From Opitutia bacterium (GTDB lineage Bacteria > Verrucomicrobiota > Verrucomicrobiia > Opitutales > Opitutaceae), in the NCBI GenBank assembly GCA_002737275.1, contig NSIG01000030.1, positions 1 to 47,600 on the forward strand: a stretch of 47,600 nucleotides of DNA. The letters are read 5' to 3'. The notes under the pieces were generated by a model. The model was not told where the DNA came from. It did no database searches and was given only the letters and a program-made list of their open reading frames with translations. The position numbers and the translations under genes are program-made. Below, piece by piece: positions 25,856 through 33,147 of this stretch (positions are counted from its first letter, which is position 1; each line of letters begins with the position of its first letter).

Positions 25856-26776
25856 ATGACTTTCAAAATCGGCGTCGACGGCGGCGGCACCAAAACCGAA
25901 TGCATCCTCATCGACGAGTCCGGCACGATCGTCGCGCACCACCTCGCCCCCGGCTGCAACCCCAACGTCGCCGGCACCGAAGCCGCCCGCGCCATCGTGA
26001 CCGCCGCCCTCTCCGCGCTCGTTTCCTCTCCAACGCTCAACCCTCAACTTTCAGCTCTCAACTCATCGCCGATCGTGGCGACGCTGCTCTTCATGTCCGG
26101 CGCGCCGACGTTCTGGCAGGAATTCGCCGCCTCGCTCAACAGCTTCGGCCGCGTCACCGCCGCACCCGATTCACTGCCCACGCTCGAACTTGCCACCGGC
26201 GGCGCTCCCGGCCTCGTGCTCCACGCCGGCACCGGCTCCTTCGTCGCCGCCCGCGCGCCCAACGGCACCGTCCACTACGCCGGGGGCACCGGCTGGCGTT
26301 TCGGCGACCCCGGCAGCGGCTACGAACTCGGCCGCCGCGCCATCGCCCGCGCCCTGCTCGAGCTCCAAGGCTGGCTCCCGGCCTCGCGCCTTGGTTCCAC
26401 TGTGCGCGACCACACGCAGCTAGGCGACGCCGCCGACGCCCGCGCCATCACGCGCTACTTTTACGCCCACGCGGAGCCCAACCGCGTCATCGCCGCCCTC
26501 GCTCCGGCCGTTTTGCGCCTCGCCACGGAGGGCGATCACACCGCCCATCAGGTCGTCGTCGAATCCGCCACCGAGCTCCTCGATCTCGCCCATCACGTCG
26601 CCGCCAAACTGTTTCCCGGCACCGCGCTCGCCGAAATCCCCACCGGCCTCAGCGGCGCGCTCCTCACCCACGCCACCGTGCGTGCCGCCCTCGCCCCGCG
26701 CACATCCCTGCCCCTTTCACCCATCACCGCCGCACCCATCGAAGGCGTGCGCCGCTTGCTCCTCCGCTCCAGCTAA
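25856..26776 (+). CDS. BadF/BadG-type ATPase, N-acetylglucosamine-kinase-like
   Basis: A 306-residue ASKHA-fold sugar kinase of the BadF/BcrA group. The phosphate-1 motif is KIGVDGGGTKTECILID, the connecting and phosphate-2 region includes LVLHAGTGSFVAARA, and GGTGWRFGDPGSGYELGRRA is the family hallmark. Its nearest characterised relatives are N-acetylglucosamine kinases rather than benzoyl-CoA-reductase subunits. Residues about 58-71 (SPTLNPQLSALNSS) look like an in-frame insertion of a simple DNA repeat. The ATG at 25856 starts the first beta strand. It is followed 4 bp later by the next gene, implying an operon. Confidence 0.87.
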   Translation: MTFKIGVDGGGTKTECILIDESGTIVAHHLAPGCNPNVAGTEAARAIVTAALSALVSSPTLNPQLSALNSSPIVATLLFMSGAPTFWQEFAASLNSFGRVTAAPDSLPTLELATGGAPGLVLHAGTGSFVAARAPNGTVHYAGGTGWRFGDPGSGYELGRRAIARALLELQGWLPASRLGSTVRDHTQLGDAADARAITRYFYAHAEPNRVIAALAPAVLRLATEGDHTAHQVVVESATELLDLAHHVAAKLFPGTALAEIPTGLSGALLTHATVRAALAPRTSLPLSPITAAPIEGVRRLLLRSS

Positions 26777-26780
26777 TCTC

Positions 26781-27689
26781 ATGCCATCCTTCAGTCTGCT
26801 CGTCGCCGCCTTCGCCGCCGCCTTCCTCGGCGCTCACGCTGCGCCCGCGCCTGGCCAATCTACGTTCACCGCCGACCGCTACGTCGAATCGGTCAGCGGC
26901 GATCTGCCGATTGTCCTGACCGCCCCGCACGGCGGCGCCCTCAAACCCGACTCCATCGCCCACCGCAAAGAGGGCGTCCTCGGCGCCGATCTCAATTCCT
27001 TGGAACTCACGCGCGCCCTTGCCGCCGAACTCTTCGTTCGCACCGGCCGTCACCCCGCGATGGTCGCCAGCCATCTCCACCGCTCAAAGCTCGACCCCAA
27101 TCGCGAGATCAAGGCAGCCGCCCAAGGCGATCCGACCGCCGAGTCCGCCTGGCGCGACTTCCACGCCGCCATCCGCGCCGCTCTCGCCACCACCGTCGCG
27201 CGCCACGGCTTCGCGTTCCTCATCGACCTCCACGGCCACGGCCACCCCATCGCCCGCCTCGAACTCGGCTACGCCCTCGACTCCGCTCAACTCAACCGCC
27301 CCGACACTACCTTCGACGCCTCCGGCCTGATCACGCTCAGCACCGTCAGCGATCTCCACGTCCGCTCCGGCCCCGCACTCGCTTCGTCCGCACTCATCCG
27401 CGGCCCGCGCAGCCTCGGCGCGCTCTACCAAGCCGCCGGCCTCCGCGCCATCCCCAGCCCCCAGGAGCCTCAACCCGGCTCCGATCCGTTCTTCGCCGGC
27501 GGCTACATCGTCCGCACCTACGCCGCCGCCCCCGACACGCCGAAAGTCGACGGCCTGCAAATCGAAACCTACCGCGTCGGCGTGCGCGACAATTCCGAAA
27601 ATCGCGCCCGCTTCGCCCGCATCACCGTCGACGTCCTCACCCCATTTCTCCGCGAGCACTACGCCTTCGACCTCGCGGCCAAGAAATAA
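26781..27689 (+). CDS. N-formylglutamate amidohydrolase-like exported protein
   Basis: A 302-residue protein with a signal peptide (MPSFSLLVAAFAAAFLGAHAA). The mature part has an N-formylglutamate-amidohydrolase-like zinc site: VLTAPHGGALKPDS, then ASHLHRSKLDPNREIKAA, and the central LIDLHGHGHPIARLELG, supplying the His/Glu ligands. Cytoplasmic HutG-like enzymes act on N-formylglutamate; an exported version more likely cleaves another amide, so the substrate is open. It begins four bases after the kinase stop and continues the same transcript. The track's longer ORF adds an out-of-frame kinase shadow. Confidence 0.78.
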   Translation: MPSFSLLVAAFAAAFLGAHAAPAPGQSTFTADRYVESVSGDLPIVLTAPHGGALKPDSIAHRKEGVLGADLNSLELTRALAAELFVRTGRHPAMVASHLHRSKLDPNREIKAAAQGDPTAESAWRDFHAAIRAALATTVARHGFAFLIDLHGHGHPIARLELGYALDSAQLNRPDTTFDASGLITLSTVSDLHVRSGPALASSALIRGPRSLGALYQAAGLRAIPSPQEPQPGSDPFFAGGYIVRTYAAAPDTPKVDGLQIETYRVGVRDNSENRARFARITVDVLTPFLREHYAFDLAAKK

Positions 27690-27721
27690 TCCTCTTCGCC
27701 CGCTTCCCGCCCCGCCGTCTC

Positions 27722-28207
27722 ATGCTCATTCGCTTCACCAAAGGCCCCGTCACCGCCCACACCGATCTGCTCGCCTGCGAGCGACCCGACGGCACCGGCA
27801 CGGCCGCCGCAATGCCCAAACAGGCTATCCTCCCGCACGACGCCTTTCACTTCGTCGTCGAAAAAACCCTCGGCTGGCGCGACGCCTTCTTTGCCGCAAT
27901 CGCCGCCGGCGCGACTATCGCCGACACCACCGCCCGTTTCCATGCGGTCAAAAAATCCCCCGGCCAACCGCCTCGTATCCGCCAGATCGAGACGCTCATC
28001 ACCTGCCTCCAAGCCGAGCAATGGGGCGGCGGCAGCGACCCCGCCGTCTTCATCACAAAGTTTGCCGCCGCCTGCCGCCAAGCGCGCACCCCGCCGCCCC
28101 CGCTCACGCCCGACGACCTCGCCCGCGTGCGTCTCGCCCTCCGCGAATTCGGCGCCGCCTGGCGCCCGCTAAACCCCGGCCAGTCGATCGAACGCCCATT
28201 TCCGTGA
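27722..28207 (+). CDS. Uncharacterised 161-residue protein with PHD-x-x-H motif
   Basis: No named function. The N-terminal part reads TDLLACERPDGTGTAAAMPK followed by ILPHDAFHFVVEKTLGWRDA, a pattern (PHDxxHxxVE...) I associate with a small conserved uncharacterised family whose His and Glu residues could bind a metal. The C-terminal half is helical, ending GQSIERPFP. No signal peptide. It lies 32 bp after the preceding gene and overlaps the next start by four bases (GTGA), so it is translationally coupled to it. Confidence 0.7.
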   Translation: MLIRFTKGPVTAHTDLLACERPDGTGTAAAMPKQAILPHDAFHFVVEKTLGWRDAFFAAIAAGATIADTTARFHAVKKSPGQPPRIRQIETLITCLQAEQWGGGSDPAVFITKFAAACRQARTPPPPLTPDDLARVRLALREFGAAWRPLNPGQSIERPFP

Positions 28208-29103
28208 CCCCGGTTGTCGACCGACAAGTTCTCCCCGAACCCGTTTGGCTCGCCCGCCAGTCGGCTCACGAAGCCCGCGTCCGCGTGTGGACCGATCCGC
28301 ACCAAGCCCGCGCCTCCCGCGGCGAAAAACATCCGGTTCACGATTTTTTTTTCAGCTACTACGCCTACCGCGCCGCCTGGCTGAAACGCTGGCATCCCGG
28401 CCCCGACGTCGCTCTCACCGGCGAATCCGCCCGCGCCTTTCTCCGCTGGCCCGAGTATCGCGAGATCACCCTGCCCGACGGCACCACCGCCGTCGCCCTC
28501 GAACCCGCCACGCTCCCCGTTCACCGCCGCGTCTTCGTGACGTGGCTCCGCGATTTGCTGCAAACGATGCAGACGCGTCCCCCCTTCTTCGGCTGCTTCG
28601 GTCTTCACGAGTGGGCCATGGTGTATCGGCAAACTCCCGACGAGATCCGCCACAACGCTTACCCGCTCCGCTATCCGCCCGACGCCCTCGCCCGCATCGT
28701 CGAAGCCGCGCCCATCACCTGCACCCATTTCGACGCGTTTCGCTTTTTCACGCCGCCCGCCCGCCCGCTCAATCGGCTCCAGCCCACCCGCGAGACCACG
28801 CCCCAGCACGAGCAACGCGGCTGCCTCCACGCTGGCATGGACCTCTACAAATGGTCGTTTAAACTCGCGCCCTTTACTCCCAGCGAACTCATCGCCGACT
28901 GCTTCGAACTCGCCTGCGCCATCCGGGAAATAGACATGCGCGCCAGCCCCTACGATCTCGCTGCACTCGGCTATCCTCCCATCGCGATCGAAACTCCCGC
29001 CGGCCGCGCCGAATACGAAACCCACCAGCGCGCCTTCACCACCCGCGGCGACCCGCTCCGCGCCCGCCTACTCGCCCTCTGCGAGCGCCTCCTCGCTGAG
29101 TAG
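28204..29103 (+). CDS. Uncharacterised protein of the '3-methyladenine DNA glycosylase' label group
   Basis: A 299-residue protein. The characteristic block is HPVHDFFFSYYAYRAAWLKR followed by WHPGPDVAL, with later FGCFGLHEWAMVYRQ, RHNAYPLRYPPDALAR and CTHFDAFRFFTP, and HAGMDLYKWSFKLAPF near the end. Proteins with this pattern are often labelled 3-methyladenine DNA glycosylase, but I see no HhH-GPD or AAG signature, so the label should not be trusted. The start is GTG 28204, overlapping the previous stop as GTGA; the longer track ORF is a shadow upstream of that point. Cytoplasmic; conserved aromatic, His and Asp residues suggest an enzyme. Confidence 0.75.
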   Translation: MTPVVDRQVLPEPVWLARQSAHEARVRVWTDPHQARASRGEKHPVHDFFFSYYAYRAAWLKRWHPGPDVALTGESARAFLRWPEYREITLPDGTTAVALEPATLPVHRRVFVTWLRDLLQTMQTRPPFFGCFGLHEWAMVYRQTPDEIRHNAYPLRYPPDALARIVEAAPITCTHFDAFRFFTPPARPLNRLQPTRETTPQHEQRGCLHAGMDLYKWSFKLAPFTPSELIADCFELACAIREIDMRASPYDLAALGYPPIAIETPAGRAEYETHQRAFTTRGDPLRARLLALCERLLAE

Positions 29104-29119
29104 CCGAGTTTCGTTCCCC

Positions 29120-29211
29120 GTAGGGCAAGGTCTCCGACCTGCCCTCCAGGTCCCACGCCACGCCGCGCCGCGCCCCGGATCAGACAAGGTAGGTCAGAGA
29201 CGCCGCCCTAC
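29120..29211. repeat. Extragenic palindromic repeat with ~26-nt arms
   Basis: The left arm GTAGGGCAAGGTCTCCGACC (29120 onward) pairs with the right arm ending GGTCAGAGACGCCGCCCTAC at 29211; the arms match with a handful of mismatches around a 40-nt spacer. It lies just after a plus-strand stop and before the end of a minus-strand gene, the usual place for a REP-like element. Either RNA strand could form a long hairpin. Confidence 0.7.
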
Positions 29212-30002
29212 TTTCGAACGTCACCCACCTACCCTCCCCGTCCCGTGCGGCCTCTCACCCCCGCGGCCTCGCCGCCCCCGGCAGAATCTCCCGCACCACG
29301 TCCGCCAGTTGCTTCGCTGTCGGCAGCTTCCCCTTAAATTCCTCCGGCAGCTTCGACTGCATCCGATACTCCGCGACGCCGATGGGATTCCCCTTCGATT
29401 TTAGCGCGAACTCCACCTCCACGTCGTCCTTCTCCGCGCACAAAATGATCCCGATCGACGGCCGGTCATCCGGCGCCCATTATTTTTCGTTCAGCAGGTT
29501 CAGATAAAAATCCATCTTCCCAGCAAACTCCGGCTCGAACGCGACCACCTTCAGATCGAACGCGACGAGCGCCTTCAAGAAGCGGTGATAAAACAGCAGG
29601 TCCACGAAGTATTTCTTCGCTCCCAGCGAGAGCCGGTATTGCCGGCCGACGAAGCAAAATCCGTAGCCGAGCTCCAAGATAAACTGCTGCAACCGCCCGA
29701 TCAGCCGCTCCTCCAGTTCCCTCTCCTTCGTTGGCCGCGCGATGCCGAGGAATTCCAGATTGTGGCGGCTTTTGAGCATCTCATCCGCCTGCTCCGCGAA
29801 ATGCTCCGGCAACGCCGACGCGAAATTGTGTGTCTTCTTCTCCGCTTTGGACCGCTCGTAAGCCTGCGCCTTGATCTGGTTGAGCAACACCGCCCGGCTC
29901 CACCCAAACTTCGCCGTGGCCTTCAGGTAATAGAGGCGCGGTGCGGGCTCGGTGAGCTTGTTGAGAATCTCCACATGATGTCCCCAAGGAATGGCGGACG
30001 CC

Positions 30003-30029
30003 AATTCTCGCACAGCTTGTGCGAGAATT
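30003..30029. repeat. 12-bp-arm palindrome, first of two in the DUF1016 gene
   Basis: Perfect inverted repeat AATTCTCGCACA-GCT-TGTGCGAGAATT. On the minus strand it encodes ILAQAVREL. A near copy lies 26 bp further on. Confidence 0.85.
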
Positions 30030-30055
30030 ACCTCGCTCCCGGCGATGCCTCCAGA

Positions 30056-30078
30056 TTCTCGCACAAACTGTGCGAGAA
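30056..30078. repeat. 10-bp-arm palindrome, second of two in the DUF1016 gene
   Basis: Perfect inverted repeat TTCTCGCACA-AAC-TGTGCGAGAA, sharing its arms with the first copy. On the minus strand it encodes FLAQFVRES. Confidence 0.85.
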
Positions 30079-30479
30079 AGTCTCGCGTGTTGAGAGTTTG
30101 GAACATCTGTCGCATCCGCCAGATGTTCGAAATCGAAAGGCCCCGCAAATCCGGAAACTCCGCCCGCAAATCCGCGGACAGCCGCTCCACCACCTATTCA
30201 CCCCAGCCTACCGCCGCCTACTTCTCCACGATCCCGCGCCCAATTTCCCAATACAGCATCACCAGTTCCCGGTTCACCGCGCGACCCGCGCTCAACCGCG
30301 CCGATTGGATGCGCCCCTTCACTTCGGTCAAAAACGCGGAGTAATCGGGGACGAGCACGACGGGTTTCATGGTTCCAAAATTGACTCCGGCGATCAGCTC
30401 CGTCGAACCGTTCTTCAGCTTTTGCGCCGCCCTTACCTTCCGCTCCGCTCCCGCTCTCTGCACTCCCTCTCCTTTCCAA

Positions 30480-32135
30480 ATGATTCCCCTCCTTCACCTC
30501 CGCCCTCTCGCCCTCACCACCGTTGCTGCTCTCTCGCTCTTTACCGCTCCCGCCTACGCCGACGACCCCGCCGCCCTCGCCGAGCGCCGCGTCCGCGCCC
30601 ACGTGACCTTCCTCGCCGACGATCTCCTCGAGGGCCGCGAAACCGGCACCCGCGGCCATGGCCTCGCGATGAACTACGTCGCCGCCCAGTTCATGCGCCT
30701 CGGCCTCGAACCCGTCGGCGCATCCGGCTACCAACAGCCCCTCGCGCTCCGCCAATCACGCCTCGATATCGACGCGGGCAAATTCGTTATCCGTCGCGCC
30801 GGCAGCCCCGACATCACCCTCGCCCCGATCAACGATATGATCGCCCGCCCCGCCGCCGGCGCCGCCGCGAGCGAGCTCACCGCTCCCGCCGTCTTCGTCG
30901 GCTTTGCGATTCATGCCCCCGATTTCAACTACTCCGATTTTGCCGCCGGCATCGATATTCGTGGCAAGATCGCCGTCGTCCTCGCCGGCTCGCCCAAAAG
31001 CCTGCCCGCCACCGCCAAGGCCCACTACTCCCGCGAGAAAACCGCCGAGCTCGTCCGGCGCGGTGCCGTCGGCATCGTTTCCATCCTCACCCCCGCCGAG
31101 GAGAAACGCGCCCCGTGGGCCTTCACCGTCAACGCCGCACGCTTCGCCTCGATGCGCTTGATCAACTCCGACGGCTCCCTCCACGAAGCTTACCCCGAGC
31201 TCCGCGCCACCGCCTCCGTGATCCGCATCGCCGCCGCAGCCCTCTTCCCGGCCGGAACGCGTCCGCTCGCCGAGGTCTTTGCCGCCTCCGAACGCAGCGA
31301 GCCCCAGGCCTTCGCCCTCAACGTCGAACTCACCCTCGGCGGCCGCGCCACGGTCTCCGATATCACCAGTGCCAACGTCCTCGGTTGGCTCCCCGGCGCC
31401 GACCCCGCCCTCGCCGGCGAGCCCATCGTCGTCACTGCGCACCTCGACCACCTCGGCATCGGCCCACCGATCAACGGCGACTCCATTTATAACGGCGCCC
31501 TCGACAACGCCCTCGGCACCGCCGCCCTCATCGACGCCGCCGAGCAACTCGTCGCGGGCCAGCGCCTGCAACGCCCCGTGCTTTTCGCCGCGCTCACCGC
31601 CGAGGAGAAAGGCCTCCTCGGTGCGACCCACCTCGTGAGGCATCCGCCCGCGCGCGTCCGCCGTTTCTCCGCCAACCTCAACTTCGATATGCCGGTCATC
31701 CTCGCCCCCGTCCGCGACGTCATCGGCATCGGCGCCGAGCACACTTCCCTCGGCAATTCCCTCGCCGCCGTCGCCGGCAAACTCAACGTCACCGTCAGCC
31801 CCGACCCCACGCCCGACGAGGTCGTCTTTGTCCGCAGCGACCAATACCCCTTCGTCCGCGCCGGCGTCCCCGCCCTGTTCATGAAAGCCGGCCAGAGCGG
31901 CCTAGATCCCAAGCAAGACCTCGCCGCCCTCGAGGCCGATTTCCGCAAAACCCACTACCACAAGCCCAGCGACGACCTCACCCGCCCGATCCACTGGCCC
32001 TCCGCCGGGACCTTCGCGGTGCTCACCGCCGACCTCATCCGCTCCGTCGCCAACGACCCCGTCGCCCCCGCTTGGAAACCTGGCGACTTCTTCGGTAGCC
32101 GCTTCGGACCCGGAAAAGACGCCGCCAAACCCTGA
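30480..32135 (+). CDS. M28-family zinc aminopeptidase with PA domain, exported
   Basis: A 551-residue exported peptidase. A signal peptide (MIPLLHLRPLALTTVAALSL, cut near PAYA-DD) precedes VTFLADDLLEGRETGTRGHG, typical of this subgroup. A PA-like insert (about residues 130-240) includes FVGFAIHAPDFNYSDFAAGI. The metal site follows: VTAHLDHLGIG (His-x-Asp), YNGALDNALGTAALID (bridging Asp), FAALTAEEKGLLGATHL (catalytic Glu-Glu), a late Asp in NFDMPVI and a final His in TDDLTRP-type KTHYHKPSDD. All five ligands appear present. The ATG at 30480 was chosen because the longer ORF lacks a signal peptide at its start. It is divergent from the DUF1016 pseudogene. Confidence 0.9.
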   Translation: MIPLLHLRPLALTTVAALSLFTAPAYADDPAALAERRVRAHVTFLADDLLEGRETGTRGHGLAMNYVAAQFMRLGLEPVGASGYQQPLALRQSRLDIDAGKFVIRRAGSPDITLAPINDMIARPAAGAAASELTAPAVFVGFAIHAPDFNYSDFAAGIDIRGKIAVVLAGSPKSLPATAKAHYSREKTAELVRRGAVGIVSILTPAEEKRAPWAFTVNAARFASMRLINSDGSLHEAYPELRATASVIRIAAAALFPAGTRPLAEVFAASERSEPQAFALNVELTLGGRATVSDITSANVLGWLPGADPALAGEPIVVTAHLDHLGIGPPINGDSIYNGALDNALGTAALIDAAEQLVAGQRLQRPVLFAALTAEEKGLLGATHLVRHPPARVRRFSANLNFDMPVILAPVRDVIGIGAEHTSLGNSLAAVAGKLNVTVSPDPTPDEVVFVRSDQYPFVRAGVPALFMKAGQSGLDPKQDLAALEADFRKTHYHKPSDDLTRPIHWPSAGTFAVLTADLIRSVANDPVAPAWKPGDFFGSRFGPGKDAAKP

Positions 32136-32203
32136 GCCGCACCCCGCTCACTTTTCTTTTCGCCCATCTTGCTGAACGACCACCCGCCGCCAGACTGTTT
32201 TTC

Positions 32204-32932
32204 ATGAAATCTCTGCCCATGCTTTGCCGCTTCACCCTTCTGCTCGCGCTCGCCGTCGCTCCGATCCAAGCCGCCCCCGCCGCCGCCGGCGTGATTTCCG
32301 GCAAAGTCGTCGAGACCATGAACGCCGCCAGCTACACCTACGTGCTCATCGACACCGGCACGAAAAAATCCTGGGCCGCCGCGCCGCAGTTCGCCGTGAA
32401 AGTCGGGGACACCGTCGCGATCGCTGACGCGATGCCGATGCAAAACTACCAAAGCAAGACCCTCAACCGCACCTTCGACGTCGTCTATTTTACCGGCAAC
32501 ATTTCGGTCAACGGCGCCCCCGCCGCCCCTTCCACCACCGCCCCGATCCCCGCGCCCACGACGGCGACCCTACCATCCGGGCGCTCGACGATGCCGGCGA
32601 AGACCGCGCCCGATCTCACCGGCATCAAGCGCGCCGAAAACGGTCAAACCGTCGCCGAAGTCATCACCGGCAAAACGAAGTTCGCCGGCAAACCCGTCGC
32701 CATCCGCGCGCGCGTCGTGAAATACAATGCCCAGATTCTCGGCAAAAACTGGCTGCACATCCAAGACGGCTCCGGCGCCCCCGGCACCAACGACCTTACC
32801 GTCACCACCGCCGTCACGGTCAAAGTCGGCGACCTCGTGCTCGTGACCGGCAAGCTCGGCATCGACCGCGATTTTGGCAGCGGCTACAAATACCCGCTCA
32901 TCATCGAAGACGCGTCCGTCGTCGTGCAGTAG
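32204..32932 (+). CDS. Exported OB-fold (NrfJ/BOF-like) protein
   Basis: A 242-residue exported protein: signal peptide to about residue 23 (LALAVAPIQA-AP), then a first beta domain GVISGKVVETMNAASYTYVL with GDTVAIADAMPMQNYQSKTL, a Pro/Thr/Ala linker (about residues 106-130), and a second OB-like domain FAGKPVAIRARVVKYN, WLHIQDGSGAPGTNDLTVTT and GDLVLVTGKLGIDRDFGSGY. The 'NWLHIQDGSG..NDLTVTT' phrase is typical of small periplasmic OB-fold proteins annotated as NrfJ-related or 'DNA-binding'. Here two such modules are joined. The biochemical role is unknown. Confidence 0.78.
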   Translation: MKSLPMLCRFTLLLALAVAPIQAAPAAAGVISGKVVETMNAASYTYVLIDTGTKKSWAAAPQFAVKVGDTVAIADAMPMQNYQSKTLNRTFDVVYFTGNISVNGAPAAPSTTAPIPAPTTATLPSGRSTMPAKTAPDLTGIKRAENGQTVAEVITGKTKFAGKPVAIRARVVKYNAQILGKNWLHIQDGSGAPGTNDLTVTTAVTVKVGDLVLVTGKLGIDRDFGSGYKYPLIIEDASVVVQ

Positions 32933-33147
32933 GCCCGACGCCCAAACCTGCTCGGGCGATCAAGGCGGGGCTGGCTTTCCGATCCGGCCTTGGTCCACCC
33001 CGGCCGCCATCGCCGGCCTCATCCCCGGCTGGCTCACCGATGAAGTAAATCGCGGCGCTCCAATCTAACGTTTGATTATCAATAGCGGTTGGAATTAAGG
33101 CTCCTACGCATCCATTCCCCAAAAAACCGAGTTTTTTAACCACAACT

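Larger units (their letters stand above)
29255..30370 (-). pseudogene. DUF1016/YhcG-type PD-(D/E)XK nuclease gene with three in-frame stops
   Basis: One reading frame from ATG 30370 (MKPVVLVPDYSAFLTEVKG) to 29255 covers a whole DUF1016 protein: N-terminal NRELVMLYWEIGRGIVEK, middle VERLSADLRAEFPDLRGLSI, the nuclease part RQYRLSLGAKKYFVDLLFYH and LVAFDLKVVAFEPEFAGKMD, and the C-terminal ILCAEKDDVEVEFALKSKGN. The frame is broken by TAG at 30218-30220, TAG at 30194-30196 and TAA at 29480-29482, with no indel. The track therefore shows three separate ORFs. The conserved residues around each stop and the nuclease Asp/Glu-x-Lys residues are preserved, so decay looks recent. Intact members are thought to act in RNA or DNA processing; some occur near restriction-modification genes, but none is near here. 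Confidence 0.85.

Noticed and set aside
29255-30370. Stop-codon reassignment (TAG as an amino acid) to explain in-frame stops
   Set aside because: TAG serves as the normal terminator of intact genes here, for example those ending at 29103, 32932 and 36304.
30756-31844. 362-residue minus-strand ORF
   Set aside because: Shadow of the M28 peptidase; Gly/Asp/Glu-rich with no recognisable motif.
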